A stretch of DNA of 64,000 nucleotides from an uncultured bacterium (GCA_903884945.1 CAISGR010000318.1:35585-99584); one strand, 5' to 3'. Positions 9,350 to 18,600 are shown, numbered from the stretch's first letter. Numbers and translations: made by a program. The notes: generated by a model not told the origin, from the letters alone.

Positions 9350-9787
9350 ATGACAGAGGACGGCGAAACGCCACCCGCATGGTATTATGTTGTCAGCGGC
9401 CTGCTTGCCCTGTGGAGCGCGATTGGCTGCTATTTCTGCTACATGCAGTTCATCCACGGCGCCGATGCCATGGGCGAGGCGACCGATTACGATCGTTCGC
9501 TCTACGCAAGTCTGCCGGACTGGTATAATTTCGTCTTTGCGCTGGCGGTGCTTGCTGGCCTGCTCGGGGCGATCGTGCTCCTGACGCGCTCGACCGGCGC
9601 GCGCCTCCTGCTGATCGTGTCGCTCGCCGCGTCTGTGATCCAGTTCGCCTATCTGTTCGCAACGACGGATATCATTGCCCGCAAGGGCGCCGTGATGGTC
9701 CTGCCGTTCCCGGCCATCATCATTGCGATCGGCATTTTCTCGGTCTGGTTTGCCGGTCTGGCAAAGCGCAACGAATGGCTGCGCTGA
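9350..9787 (+). CDS. Four-helix inner-membrane protein of unknown function
   Basis: A 145-residue hydrophobic protein with four predicted membrane segments (about residues 9-33, 54-77, 82-103 and 112-134). I started it at ATG 9350, which follows GGAGGGGAGACATC; the ORF-track start at 9290 lies in the untranslated leader. No family motif is recognised. A hairpin just after the stop separates it from the convergent XRE regulator. Confidence 0.75.
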   Translation: MTEDGETPPAWYYVVSGLLALWSAIGCYFCYMQFIHGADAMGEATDYDRSLYASLPDWYNFVFALAVLAGLLGAIVLLTRSTGARLLLIVSLAASVIQFAYLFATTDIIARKGAVMVLPFPAIIIAIGIFSVWFAGLAKRNEWLR

Positions 9788-9799
9788 AGCGGTGATAGC

Positions 9800-9827
9800 C
9801 CCGGCGGGAGGAGGCCCTTCCGCCGGG
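9800..9827. terminator. Hairpin between convergent genes
   Basis: CCCGGCGG (9800-9807) pairs with CCGCCGGG (9820-9827) over 8 bp, 12 bases past the membrane-protein stop. A U-tract is lacking. Confidence 0.5.
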
Positions 9828-9963
9828 CAGTTGTACCGTTGGATGACCGGGCAGGCCCGCGCGATGATGCGTGAACGCCCAACTCTTGCGACGCGGCACT
9901 ATGGTCACGCGCGATTGGATCGACGCGTATCGCTCTTTTGCCGCTGCTTCGCATGCCGGCGCA

Positions 9964-10176
9964 TCAGTCCTTCCACTGAAACACCTCGTCGAGTGGCTTG
10001 CCAAACACCCTGGCGATGCGGAACGCGGCTTCGAGCGAAGGCGAATATTTGCCCGCCTCGATCGCCGCGATCGTTTGCCGCGTCATGCCGATCCGCGCAC
10101 CCAGATCGGCCTGGGTCATCTCTCCGGCCATGAAGCGCAGCCTACGGATCTGGTTCGCGATAGGGGTGTCAGCCAT
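9964..10176 (-). CDS. XRE-family helix-turn-helix regulator
   Basis: A 70-residue single-domain DNA-binding protein. MTQADLGARIGMTRQTIAAIE is a canonical XRE helix-turn-helix, followed by GKYSPSLEAAFRIARVFG and a C-terminal DEVFQW as in YozG/CopG-neighbour type small regulators. The ORF track extends it to 10212; ATG 10176 gives the normal length. Neither start has a good ribosome-binding site. The gene lies downstream of a membrane-protein gene on the same strand, a recurrent pairing for this regulator type, and probably autoregulates that operon. Confidence 0.85.
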   Translation of the reverse strand: MADTPIANQIRRLRFMAGEMTQADLGARIGMTRQTIAAIEAGKYSPSLEAAFRIARVFGKPLDEVFQWKD

Positions 10177-10375
10177 GCCGGCCGCGCCCGTCGTCGAAGG
10201 TGATCGAGCCATGCGGCGCGGATTCGGTGACGAGCGGTGCCGACGACGCGGCGTTGGTGATCGCCCGGCTGCGATTGCAGAACGAATTGATCATGCCGAC
10301 CATGTCCAGAGGGCTTTCTCGCAGAATGGCGTTGCCTGTGCGGGAAGGGCGGATACCGATGGTGATCGGTCCATT

Positions 10376-10840
10376 TCAGCTCCCCCGGCGATAAAGCAAC
10401 ACCAGCGTCCCCGAGCGGACCAGTTCGGCCAGCACCAGGGACAGTAGCAGCGCGTTGCTGATGACGATCGGCACGACGCTGGACGGCTTGCCACCGAGCC
10501 AGGCGGGGGCGGTCGCCATGGTCAGGGGGGCGACCACTGTCAGCATCGCGACCAGCACGCTGAGCGTGATGAAGGCCGGGCGATAGGCCCGCAGCGCGAA
10601 TTCCCGGTCGCGATCATCCGCGGGCGCGCGCGCTTCGGCGGGTGAGGAGATCGCGAGCACGATGGCCACGACGACTTGCACGACAGTGAGCGCGACCACC
10701 GCGAAGATGAAGCTGCCAACCTCGGTGCTCGTGTCGAAACGAGGTCCTGTGAGCGCCGCCAGGAACCCCAGGAAATACCAGCCCCAGATCGCGACCGTTG
10801 CCGCGAGCGAGCCCCACAGCATCTTTTCCCGAAACGCCAT
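10376..10840 (-). CDS. Inner-membrane protein, upstream partner of the XRE regulator
   Basis: A 154-residue protein with four predicted membrane segments. The start at ATG 10840 is set by AGGAGGGAGGA directly upstream; the ORF track begins six codons earlier. Charged residues between the second and third helices (EARAPADDRDRE) suggest a cytoplasmic loop. No enzymatic motif is seen. It is followed about 200 bases later by the XRE gene on the same strand, with a 44-codon open frame in between that overlaps the regulator start by 8 bases. Confidence 0.75.
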   Translation of the reverse strand: MAFREKMLWGSLAATVAIWGWYFLGFLAALTGPRFDTSTEVGSFIFAVVALTVVQVVVAIVLAISSPAEARAPADDRDREFALRAYRPAFITLSVLVAMLTVVAPLTMATAPAWLGGKPSSVVPIVISNALLLSLVLAELVRSGTLVLLYRRGS

Positions 10841-10864
10841 TCCTCCCTCCTGTGTCAACTCGAT

Positions 10865-10892
10865 ATTACGTAATGTAAATAATAGTTAACAT
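10865..10892. promoter_or_regulatory. AT-rich palindromes, likely operator/promoter of the membrane protein-XRE operon
   Basis: ATTACGTAAT (10865-10874) is a perfect 10-bp palindrome. It abuts ATGTAAA-N6-TTAACAT (10873-10892), an inverted repeat with one mismatch per arm. This stretch of A and T stands out in GC-rich surroundings and lies 25-50 bases before the membrane-protein start. It is also upstream of panB on the other strand. The XRE protein is the natural candidate to bind it. Confidence 0.5.
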
Positions 10893-10975
10893 AGAGTCAA
10901 GGTTATAGGACATTGGAAGCGTGAATGAGGCGGGGCGGCTGGCATCCCCCCGGTTGGGGCGCTATCAGCCTCGCC

Positions 10976-11836
10976 ATGTCCACGACCTTCACGATCGACA
11001 CCTCGACCAGTCGCGCGAACCCGACGCCCGCGCCGATGAAACGCCTGACGATCCCGGCGCTCCGCCGGGCAAAGGGCGGCACGCCGCTCGTGATGCTTAC
11101 CGCCTATACCGTTCGCACCGCGCAGCTGCTGGATCCGCACTGCGATCTGTTGCTGGTCGGCGACAGCCTGGGTCAGGTGGTGTACGGGCTGCCGTCCACG
11201 GTTCCCGTGACGCTCGACATGATGGCCGCGCACGGCGCGGCCGTGGTGCGGGGCAGCTATCACAGCGTCGTCGTCATCGACATGCCGTTCGGCAGCTATG
11301 AGGCTTCCCCCGAAAAGGCGTTCGAAAGTGCCGCCTGGCTGCTCAAGCAGACCGGCGCCGCTGCGGTGAAGATGGAAGGGGGCGAGGCGATGGCGCCTGC
11401 CGTCCGCTTCCTCACCGAGCGCGGCATACCAGTGATGGGGCATGTCGGGCTGACGCCACAGGCGGTGAATATTCTCGGCGGCTATGGCGCGCGTGGCCGT
11501 ACCAGCGAGGAAGCCGCGAAGATCGTCGCCGATGCCGTTGCGGTGGCCGAAGCGGGGGCCTTCTCGATCGTGATCGAAGGCGTGGTCGAGCCGATCGCGA
11601 TCGAGATTACGCGGAAGGTGGCTTGTCCGACGATCGGCATCGGCGCTTCAGCGCAATGCGATGGGCAGGTGCTGGTGGCCGAGGACATGCTCGGCATGTT
11701 CGAGCGGACCGCACGCTTCGTGAAGCGATTCGATGACCTCGCCGGCCGCATTTCCGCCGCGGTTGAGACCTATGCCGCCGACGTGCGGTCGCGCAGCTTT
11801 CCAGGTCCAGAACAGACCTACGCACCCAAGGATTGA
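10976..11836 (+). CDS. panB: 3-methyl-2-oxobutanoate hydroxymethyltransferase
   Basis: A 286-residue enzyme of pantothenate/CoA synthesis that transfers a hydroxymethyl group from methylene-tetrahydrofolate to alpha-ketoisovalerate to give ketopantoate. The TIM-barrel family motifs are clear: [33 protein letters not shown] and a C-terminal TIGIGAS. I chose ATG 10976 (MSTTFTIDT) over the ORF-track start 10925 because the extra residues look non-coding. An alternative ATG lies 20 codons later, at the start of the conserved core. Confidence 0.95.
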   Translation: MSTTFTIDTSTSRANPTPAPMKRLTIPALRRAKGGTPLVMLTAYTVRTAQLLDPHCDLLLVGDSLGQVVYGLPSTVPVTLDMMAAHGAAVVRGSYHSVVVIDMPFGSYEASPEKAFESAAWLLKQTGAAAVKMEGGEAMAPAVRFLTERGIPVMGHVGLTPQAVNILGGYGARGRTSEEAAKIVADAVAVAEAGAFSIVIEGVVEPIAIEITRKVACPTIGIGASAQCDGQVLVAEDMLGMFERTARFVKRFDDLAGRISAAVETYAADVRSRSFPGPEQTYAPKD

Positions 11837-11893
11837 TCTCTTCCGTTTGCCTGCGGCCATCGCTAAGGTCCGCCCCTTTCCAGCCCAGTCCCG

Positions 11894-12607
11894 ATGGAGC
11901 ACCCCTTGGCCGTTACGCCAAATACCGACGAAGCTTTCCTGCGCGAGGTGGACGAGGAGCTCCGCCGCGATCAGCTGGCGAGCATGTGGACACGCTATGG
12001 GCGCTGGCTGATCGCTGCGATTGTGGCCGGCCTGGCTGCGTTCGGTGGCGTGCTGTACTGGCAATATCACGGCGAGCAGACGGCTAGCGAGCAAGGCGAG
12101 AAGCTGCAGGTCGTGTTCGACGATATCGGCGCGCAGAACCTGGCCGAGGCGAAGAAGCCGCTGGACGAGCTCGCCGCTTCGAAGGTCGCCGGCTACCGAG
12201 CATCCGCGCTCTTCACGCAGGGCGATCTCCTGCTGGAGAAGCAGGACCTGAAGGGCGCAGCCGCCAAATTTGCCGCCATTGCCGGCGACGCTTCGATTGG
12301 GCAGCCGCTGCGCGATCTTGCGCTGATCCGCCAGACCAGTGCTGAATTCGATGCGCTGAAGCCGGACGTCGTGGTGAACCGCTTGCGGCCGCTGGCGGTA
12401 AAGGGAAGCCCGTGGTTCGGCAGCGCAGGCGAACTTGTCGGCGTCGCTTACCTTCGTATGAACAAGCCGGAGCTCGCAGCGTCGCTGTTCGGTCAGATCG
12501 CCAGCGACGAGACGGTGCCCGAATCCATCCGTCAACGCGCGGTTCAGATCGCGGGCACCATGGGCGTCGACGCTGTCGGCCCAGCTGAGGAAAAGAAAGC
12601 GCAATGA
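11894..12607 (+). CDS. YfgM-like membrane-anchored TPR protein
   Basis: A 237-residue protein with a short acidic cytoplasmic N-terminus (AFLREVDEELRRD), one transmembrane helix at about residues 37-56, and a periplasmic TPR-like helical region. This is the layout of YfgM, the SecYEG/PpiD-associated periplasmic chaperone-like protein, and the gene sits directly before bamB as yfgM does in many proteobacteria. ATG 11894 lacks a Shine-Dalgarno; TTG 11906 (preceded by GGAG) may be the true start. Its stop overlaps the bamB start by 4 bases, suggesting coupled translation. Confidence 0.85.
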   Translation: MEHPLAVTPNTDEAFLREVDEELRRDQLASMWTRYGRWLIAAIVAGLAAFGGVLYWQYHGEQTASEQGEKLQVVFDDIGAQNLAEAKKPLDELAASKVAGYRASALFTQGDLLLEKQDLKGAAAKFAAIAGDASIGQPLRDLALIRQTSAEFDALKPDVVVNRLRPLAVKGSPWFGSAGELVGVAYLRMNKPELAASLFGQIASDETVPESIRQRAVQIAGTMGVDAVGPAEEKKAQ

Positions 12608-13929
12608 TATACAAGAATAGGGCGGCGCTGGCGCTTGCGGCGCTGTTGGCGCTGAGCGCCTGCGGCGTGTTCAAGGGCGGCAAGAAGAAGACCCCGACTC
12701 TGGGCGATCGAATTCCGATCCTTGTCTCGGAGAGTGAAGCCACGGCTGACAAGGCGCTGGCCGACGTGCAGGTATTGCTCCCGCCTCCCGAGGCGAATGA
12801 AAGCTGGGCGCAGCCGGGCGGCAATGCCTCCAAGTCGCTGGGGCAGTTGGCGCTGGGGAGTTCGATTTCGCGTATCTGGAGTGCTTCGATCAATGGCGGA
12901 TCGAACCGGCAGCGCCTCGCGGCTGCGCCGGTCGTGGCTGGCGGCAAGCTCTTTGCGATGGATGTCGACGGTGCAGTGCACGCGTTCGCGGCTGACACGG
13001 GCGCGCAGGCCTGGACGACCAATATCGCCAAAGGTGACAAGAAGACGCGGAGCGCCCGCTTCGGTGGCGGCGTGAGCTTCGATGACGGGAAGGTCTACGC
13101 GACCGACGGCCTTGGGGACGTTGCCGCGCTCGATGCGAACACCGGCACGGTCATCTGGCACGTGAAGCCGGGCGGCCCGCTGCGCGGTGCGCCGACCATT
13201 TCCAATGGCAACCTCTATGTGCTCAGCCAGGACAACCAGTTGTTCGCGCTTTCCGAGGCCGATGGCTCTGTTGTCTGGACCCAATCCGGATCGCTTGAGA
13301 CTCAGGGCGTCTTCGGCGTGGCAGCGCCTGCTGCGAGCCAGGGTACGGTCGTGGCCGGCTTCTCTTCGGGCGAGCTGAACGCCTATCGTTACGAGAATGG
13401 CCGCACGCTCTGGCAGGATGCCCTGTCGCGTTCGAGCATCTCGACCTCGGTTTCCTCGCTCGCCGACATCGATGCCGATCCGGTGATCGATCGCGGTCTG
13501 GTCTTTGCGGTCGGGCAGGGCGGCCGAACGGTCGCGCTCGAGATCGTGTCCGGGCAGCGGATCTGGGAGCAGAATTTCGCCGGCATCTCGACCCCCTGGG
13601 TCGCGGGCGAGTGGCTGTTCCTCGTAACCGATGATGCCCGGCTCGTCTGTCTTGCGCGCGCCACCGGCAAGGTCCGGTGGATTCGCCAGCTGCAGCACTA
13701 CAAGAAAGAGAAGTCCCACAAGAATCCGATCACCTGGTACGGTCCGGTGCTTGCAGGAAACCGGCTGATGCTGACCAATTCGCGCGGCGAGATCGCCGCG
13801 GTTGCGGCGGATACCGGTGAAGTCGGCACGGTGATCGACGGCGGCAATTCGTACAGCCTGCCTCCGATCGTGGCGAATTCGACGCTCTATACGCTGGACC
13901 AGAAGGGCCGGATTACAGCCTATCGTTGA
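12604..13929 (+). CDS. bamB: Outer-membrane assembly lipoprotein BamB
   Basis: A 441-residue beta-propeller lipoprotein of the BAM complex, which inserts beta-barrel proteins into the outer membrane. The signal peptide ends in the lipobox LSAC (Cys at residue 20). The rest holds PQQ-like propeller repeats of the form G-x-L-x-A-L-D-x-x-T-G-x-x-x-W, for example VAALDANTGTVIWHV and LVCLARATGKVRWI. It overlaps the YfgM-like gene by ATGA and is followed by der, the usual conserved order. Confidence 0.93.
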   Translation: MIYKNRAALALAALLALSACGVFKGGKKKTPTLGDRIPILVSESEATADKALADVQVLLPPPEANESWAQPGGNASKSLGQLALGSSISRIWSASINGGSNRQRLAAAPVVAGGKLFAMDVDGAVHAFAADTGAQAWTTNIAKGDKKTRSARFGGGVSFDDGKVYATDGLGDVAALDANTGTVIWHVKPGGPLRGAPTISNGNLYVLSQDNQLFALSEADGSVVWTQSGSLETQGVFGVAAPAASQGTVVAGFSSGELNAYRYENGRTLWQDALSRSSISTSVSSLADIDADPVIDRGLVFAVGQGGRTVALEIVSGQRIWEQNFAGISTPWVAGEWLFLVTDDARLVCLARATGKVRWIRQLQHYKKEKSHKNPITWYGPVLAGNRLMLTNSRGEIAAVAADTGEVGTVIDGGNSYSLPPIVANSTLYTLDQKGRITAYR

Positions 13930-13937
13930 GCCCCTGC

Positions 13938-13980
13938 GCGCGTTCGTTGCCCGATATCATGTCCGGGGTGACGAACGCGC
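13938..13980. terminator. Hairpin between bamB and der
   Basis: GCGCGTTCGT (13938-13947) and ACGAACGCGC (13971-13980) pair perfectly over 10 bp around a 23-base loop that can itself pair weakly. It may end or attenuate the bamB transcript before der. There is no U-tract. Confidence 0.4.
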
Positions 13981-14001
13981 CGTAGCAGGCTAAGGCGCGC
14001 C

Positions 14002-15363
14002 ATGCCCAAACTTCCCGTGGTCGCGATTATCGGCCGGCCCAATGTCGGCAAATCGACACTGTTCAACCGCCTTGTCGGCAAGAAGCTCGCGCTGGTCGAC
14101 GATCGGCCGGGTGTCACCCGCGATCGGCGGGAGGGCGACGCGACGCTGGTCGGCATGGAATTCCGCGTCATCGACACGGCTGGCTATGAGGATGAGGACG
14201 CTGCGTCCTTGCCCGGGCGGATGCGCGCGCAGACAGAGGCGGCCGTCGCTCAGGCCGATGTTGCCCTGTTCCTGATTGACGCCCGGGTTGGCCTGGTGCC
14301 GCTCGACGAAGAGATTGCGCGCTGGCTGCGGGGCTCGAAGACGCCGGTCATCCTGGTCGCCAACAAAGCCGAGGGCCGGGCCGGCGAGAGCGGCATCCTC
14401 GAATCGCTATCGCTCGGCTTCGGTGACCCCGTTGCGCTCTCTGCCGAGCATGGCGAGGGTATGGTCGAACTGTTCGAGGCTTTGCTGCCGCACATCGAGC
14501 CCGAGGGGGATGAGGGTGCGCCCGAAGAGGAAGACGACGAATCGGACAATCCCGACGCACCCTTGAAGCTGGCCATCATCGGTCGACCCAATGCGGGCAA
14601 GTCGACTTTGATCAACCGGATGCTCGGTGAAGAGCGGTTGATCACTGGCCCGGAGGCGGGGATCACGCGCGATTCGATCGCGATCGACTGGACCTGGGAG
14701 GGGCGGGCGGTTCGACTGATCGACACCGCGGGCATGCGCAAGCGCGCCAATGTGCAGGACAAGCTCGAGAAGCTTTCGGTTGCCGATGCCCTGCACGCGA
14801 TCGATTTCGCCGAGGTGGTCGTCCTGTTGCTCGACGCGACGCGCGGCCTCGAGTCGCAGGATCTGCGCATCGCCGATGCGGCGCTTCAGGAAGGGCGCGC
14901 GCTGGTCGTGGCCCTGAACAAATGGGATGTGGCGGAGAATGCGTCGAGCCTCTTCAACGGCGTCCGTGCGGCGCTTGAAGAGGGCTTGAGCCAGGTCAAG
15001 GGCATGCCGCTCCTCACCGTGTCCGCTGCGACCGGCAAGGGCATCGACACGCTGATGAAGGTCGCGTTCGAGACGCGCGAGGCCTGGTCGCGCCGTGTCG
15101 GTACCGGGGAGCTCAATCGCTGGTTCGAGAAGGCGATAGAAGCCAACCCGCCACCCGCCCCCGGCGGCAAGCGAATCAAGCTGCGCTATCTTACGCAGGC
15201 CAAGACCAGGCCCCCCGGTTTCGTGTTGTTCGGCACGCGGGTGGACCAGCTTCCGATGAGCTATCAGCGCTATCTCATCAACGGAATCCGGCGGGATCTG
15301 GGCTTTGGCGCAGTTCCGGTCCGACTGACATTGCGCGCGCCGAAAAACCCTTTCGACCGCTGA
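14002..15363 (+). CDS. der: Ribosome-assembly GTPase Der (EngA)
   Basis: A 453-residue double GTPase needed for 50S ribosomal subunit maturation. Two G domains are visible: the first with GRPNVGKST, DTAGYED and NKAEG, the second with GRPNAGKST, DTAGMRKRA and NKWD. An acidic linker (EEEDDESD) joins them, and the C-terminal KH-like domain has RYLTQAKTRPPGFVLF and RYLINGIRRDLGF. Length is standard. Confidence 0.97.
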   Translation: MPKLPVVAIIGRPNVGKSTLFNRLVGKKLALVDDRPGVTRDRREGDATLVGMEFRVIDTAGYEDEDAASLPGRMRAQTEAAVAQADVALFLIDARVGLVPLDEEIARWLRGSKTPVILVANKAEGRAGESGILESLSLGFGDPVALSAEHGEGMVELFEALLPHIEPEGDEGAPEEEDDESDNPDAPLKLAIIGRPNAGKSTLINRMLGEERLITGPEAGITRDSIAIDWTWEGRAVRLIDTAGMRKRANVQDKLEKLSVADALHAIDFAEVVVLLLDATRGLESQDLRIADAALQEGRALVVALNKWDVAENASSLFNGVRAALEEGLSQVKGMPLLTVSAATGKGIDTLMKVAFETREAWSRRVGTGELNRWFEKAIEANPPPAPGGKRIKLRYLTQAKTRPPGFVLFGTRVDQLPMSYQRYLINGIRRDLGFGAVPVRLTLRAPKNPFDR

Positions 15364-15523
15364 TCGGTCTTTGTTGACGGTGCCCGTGAATTTCGTGGTT
15401 AGCCCGATGATTTGCTGTCGTTTTTGAGACGAACTTCACGGCTGATCGTCAACGCATCATTTACTCCCGCGCCCTATGTAGGGGCAGCATCTTCGCGATC
15501 CATGCGCCGCGGAGGAGGAGACA

Positions 15524-15937
15524 ATGGTGCCATCTCAAGATCGCGGCCTGGTTGATTGGACGGCGTTTTCGCGGGCTCGCAGCGAGCTCGGCGCCGGCTT
15601 TGTGCGCATTCTCGGCTATTTCCGGGAGGATGGCGTCAAGTCCGTCGCCGCGATCGAAGCCGCCATGCGTGCGCGGAACGCCGCTGCGTTGGTGATTCCG
15701 GCGCACACGCTGAAAGGCGAGGCCCGCCAGTTCGGTGCGGAGCCGCTTGGCGCATTGGCGGAGAAGATCGAAACGATTGCCCGCGATTGCGTGGAGAATC
15801 GCGATACGCCCGACGAAGCGCTGGAGCTCGTCGTCGAACTGGGGCCCCTGTTCGAAAATACGCTGCAGATGCTGGAGCGCGAAGCGAACCCGCTGGTGGA
15901 GCGCCGTCCCACCTTCGGGCGTCGCGTCCTCGGCTAG
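15524..15937 (+). CDS. Histidine phosphotransfer (Hpt) domain protein
   Basis: A 137-residue helical protein. PAHTLKGEARQFGA holds the phospho-accepting histidine (residue 61) in the canonical H-x-L-K-G context, so it should shuttle phosphate between a hybrid kinase and a response regulator. The start ATG has GGAGGAGGAG six bases upstream. No cognate kinase is adjacent, though a PAS histidine kinase lies about 5 kb downstream. The stop codon overlaps the stop of the convergent coiled-coil gene. Confidence 0.88.
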   Translation: MVPSQDRGLVDWTAFSRARSELGAGFVRILGYFREDGVKSVAAIEAAMRARNAAALVIPAHTLKGEARQFGAEPLGALAEKIETIARDCVENRDTPDEALELVVELGPLFENTLQMLEREANPLVERRPTFGRRVLG

Positions 15938-18234
15938 CTGCGCAGCCGCTCGATCGCCTGGGCGAGGGCGACATAGAGCTTGCCCATATCCGATGACAGG
16001 AGGGTCACGCCAAGCGGCGACCCGTCACGCTGGGCGAGAATCGCGCGCAGCATCGCCTCGAAATCATGGATGTAGCGATTGACCTGCTCGCGGAACGCCG
16101 GGTCGTCGTCGTAGAGGCGGGCAATCTCGCGCGCTTCCCCGGTATCGAGCAGCCGAACCGCCCGGCGTGTGAAGACGCCGCGATCGCCCTTGAGATAGGC
16201 CGACCATGCACTGTCCGATACTTCGGCCGAGAAGGACTTGGTGATATCGATCGATGCCGAGTTGAGCGATTCGATCAACAGCGACACCCGGCGCGCAAAG
16301 GTATCCTTGTCGGCCTCTTCCCGCTCGGTGCGGGCGTCCTCGATCCGGCTTTCGACCATCGCAGTCGAATCGGCGATCGCGAGCATCTGGCGGGTGAGGC
16401 GTTCCGACGCTCGCGACGCGGCTTCGGCGGCGGCTTCACCGGCTTCGGCCAGCGCGGAAATCTGCTGTTCGACCGCGGCGGATGAGGCGCGTCGCATCGC
16501 CGCCGCGCTTGCCGCTTCCAGCGCTATCGCTGCCTCGGGGATGACGGTGGCGAGGGTCTCTCGCGCGCGATCAGCCGCGGCACTGGCGGTATCGCGGACG
16601 CGCAGCAGGGCCTCCACGAGGCGCGGTGCCGCTTCTTCCGCGAAGCGGTGCGTCCGGCCGATGGTTTCCTCGACCATCTCGCCCAGCGCATCCGCCTTGG
16701 TCCGCCCGCTGTTGAGCGTCTCGATGAGCTTCCCCGACAGCTTGTCGAGCGTATCGCGCTGGCCGGCGATGACATGAGCGATCGCCTCGATCGCGTCATG
16801 GGTGCTCTCGGCCGCGGTCACCAGCGCGAGCAATTCGGGCTTGGCGTTGCCGACCACGCGGCGGCTGTCGGAAATCCGGGCATCGAGGCGATTGAGCGCC
16901 TCGGGCAATGTCTCGTCGATCTCGCGCGCGGCGGCATCGAGTGCAACCATCAGCCGCTCCGTCGTGTCGATCGCTGACGTGGCCATGGCATCGCCGGTCT
17001 TCAACGCTTCCGTCATCGCATCGGCGGAGCCGCCCAGCGCGCTGATCGAAGCCGCCAGCATCTGGGTACGGTCGACCCCCTGAAGATGAAGCGTATCAAG
17101 CCGGCCAGACACCTTGGTGATGCCGCTATCGAGTTCGGCAATGATCGCCTCGCCGGCGCTGCGCTGCTCGCCAAGGCGTGCCGCGATGCGATCGATGATC
17201 TCCTCGATCGCCGAAATGCGCGACGCCAGCGCCTCGGCGCTGTCGCGACCGGCCCGATCGAGTGCCGCCTGGTTGGTCCCGAGCATTGCAAGCATCGCGT
17301 CGCCTTGCGCAGCGATACCCTTTCGCGCTTCGTCGACCGCCGAAGCGGTCCGATCGAGCAATCCGTCGACCGCGGCCGACATCTCGCCGGTGACCGCTTC
17401 GAGGCGGGCGCCCGCCGTCGCGCTGGTCGCTTCCATCCGGGTGATATGGGCGGCAAGCTTCTGCGCGGCCCCGCCAGCGACGGCGTCAGCTTCGCGCCCG
17501 CGCTCGGCGAGCGCCACCAACTGGGCATCGAGTGCGCTGGCATGGGCGCCCGCACTGATGCCGGTCTCGTCGAGCAGCTTCGCCAGCCCTTCGGTCTCGC
17601 CATGCGCCTTGGGCAAGGTCGCCAGCAAGACGCTCAGGCTGGTCTCTGCCGCGGCGGCGGCGGCGGCGACTTTCCGGGCATGCTCGTCGGCCAGATTGGT
17701 CTGGGCCGTCAGGCCGGTGCCAACGCCGGCGAGCTTGGCGATCGCGCCGTCGCCGATCGCCATCAGCATCGTGGTCTGCTCGGCAAGCCGCGTGCGGTTC
17801 GCATCGATCGTGCGCGACAGGGCAGCGACGGTCCGTTCAAGGCTTGCGGCCTCGGCGCGCATCGCCTCCGCCGTCCGGCCGAAACGCTTGGCTTCGGCAG
17901 TGCTCGAGCGCCGGGCAAGGACGAGGAGGATCCCGATCAGCGCGGGCGGCACGCATAGCGCGGCGATGAAGCCGGTCAGTTCGATCGGCGCGATCGCCCC
18001 CAGGCCCGGCGCAGCGAGCCACAGCATCGTGCCAATCCAGGCGAACGATAGCAGAATCGCCAGAACGGGGACGATCCAGCCGCCACGCGATCCGTCGTCA
18101 CTGTCGATCGTTTCGTGCAGCTCGAGCGGATCGGTCGCCATTTGACCAGGCGCCGGCACCGCTTCAGCGGGCTCGGCGGCGCCGTTCCCGGGTCTGAGGT
18201 CGATGATGCGCGAACCCCCGTTCATTTCCGCCAT
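15934..18234 (-). CDS. Large membrane-anchored coiled-coil protein of unknown function
   Basis: A 766-residue protein with a short cytoplasmic N-terminus, two transmembrane helices (about residues 52-75 and 83-106), then about 600 residues of Ala-rich heptad-like helix with many Glu, Arg and Asp. It ends in a more globular region (YLKGDRGVFTRRAVRLLD and later). The layout resembles a methyl-accepting chemotaxis protein without its conserved signalling hairpin, or a cell-envelope scaffold. No enzymatic motif is found. ATG 18225 is an alternative start. It ends tail to tail on the Hpt gene and is divergent from the Hpt-like gene. Confidence 0.8.
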   Translation of the reverse strand: MAEMNGGSRIIDLRPGNGAAEPAEAVPAPGQMATDPLELHETIDSDDGSRGGWIVPVLAILLSFAWIGTMLWLAAPGLGAIAPIELTGFIAALCVPPALIGILLVLARRSSTAEAKRFGRTAEAMRAEAASLERTVAALSRTIDANRTRLAEQTTMLMAIGDGAIAKLAGVGTGLTAQTNLADEHARKVAAAAAAAETSLSVLLATLPKAHGETEGLAKLLDETGISAGAHASALDAQLVALAERGREADAVAGGAAQKLAAHITRMEATSATAGARLEAVTGEMSAAVDGLLDRTASAVDEARKGIAAQGDAMLAMLGTNQAALDRAGRDSAEALASRISAIEEIIDRIAARLGEQRSAGEAIIAELDSGITKVSGRLDTLHLQGVDRTQMLAASISALGGSADAMTEALKTGDAMATSAIDTTERLMVALDAAAREIDETLPEALNRLDARISDSRRVVGNAKPELLALVTAAESTHDAIEAIAHVIAGQRDTLDKLSGKLIETLNSGRTKADALGEMVEETIGRTHRFAEEAAPRLVEALLRVRDTASAAADRARETLATVIPEAAIALEAASAAAMRRASSAAVEQQISALAEAGEAAAEAASRASERLTRQMLAIADSTAMVESRIEDARTEREEADKDTFARRVSLLIESLNSASIDITKSFSAEVSDSAWSAYLKGDRGVFTRRAVRLLDTGEAREIARLYDDDPAFREQVNRYIHDFEAMLRAILAQRDGSPLGVTLLSSDMGKLYVALAQAIERLRS

Positions 18235-18306
18235 TTACCATGAATTCCGTTCGCGGAAAGCGAATAGAGAAACCTTCCCTTAAGCGCTTCGCTGTAGGAA
18301 TGCGAT

Positions 18307-18600
18307 ATGGCGTATGATCCCGGTGCAATCGATGCGACGCTGGCGGCGGCAGTGGGCGACGAGCCTGCGCTGATCGCCGAGCTGCGCGAGGCTTTCCTCG
18401 ATGGCGTGCGGCGCGGGCTGGACGGCCTCGAGCGCGCCCGCAATGGCGACGAATGGCGCAGCGCGGCGGCTCGGCTGAAGGGCCTGGCGGCGAGCTTCGG
18501 CGCGATCCGCCTCATGGCGATCGCAAACGAGGCGGCAGATTGCGAGCCACAGGACATGAATATGCTCAGGCGCCTGCGTCGCGCGGTGGAGCGCCTCTAG
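18307..18600 (+). CDS. Hpt-like protein lacking the phospho-accepting histidine
   Basis: A 97-residue helical protein. SAAARLKGLAASFGAIRL aligns with the Hpt core, as in PAHTLKGEARQFGA of the neighbouring Hpt protein, but the position of the histidine (residue 55) is alanine. The L-K-G and F-G-A positions are intact. It therefore cannot take part in phosphotransfer by the known mechanism and may act as a binding decoy or scaffold for response regulators. The ORF is intact and codon use looks like its neighbours, so it is probably not a pseudogene. Confidence 0.75.
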   Translation: MAYDPGAIDATLAAAVGDEPALIAELREAFLDGVRRGLDGLERARNGDEWRSAAARLKGLAASFGAIRLMAIANEAADCEPQDMNMLRRLRRAVERL

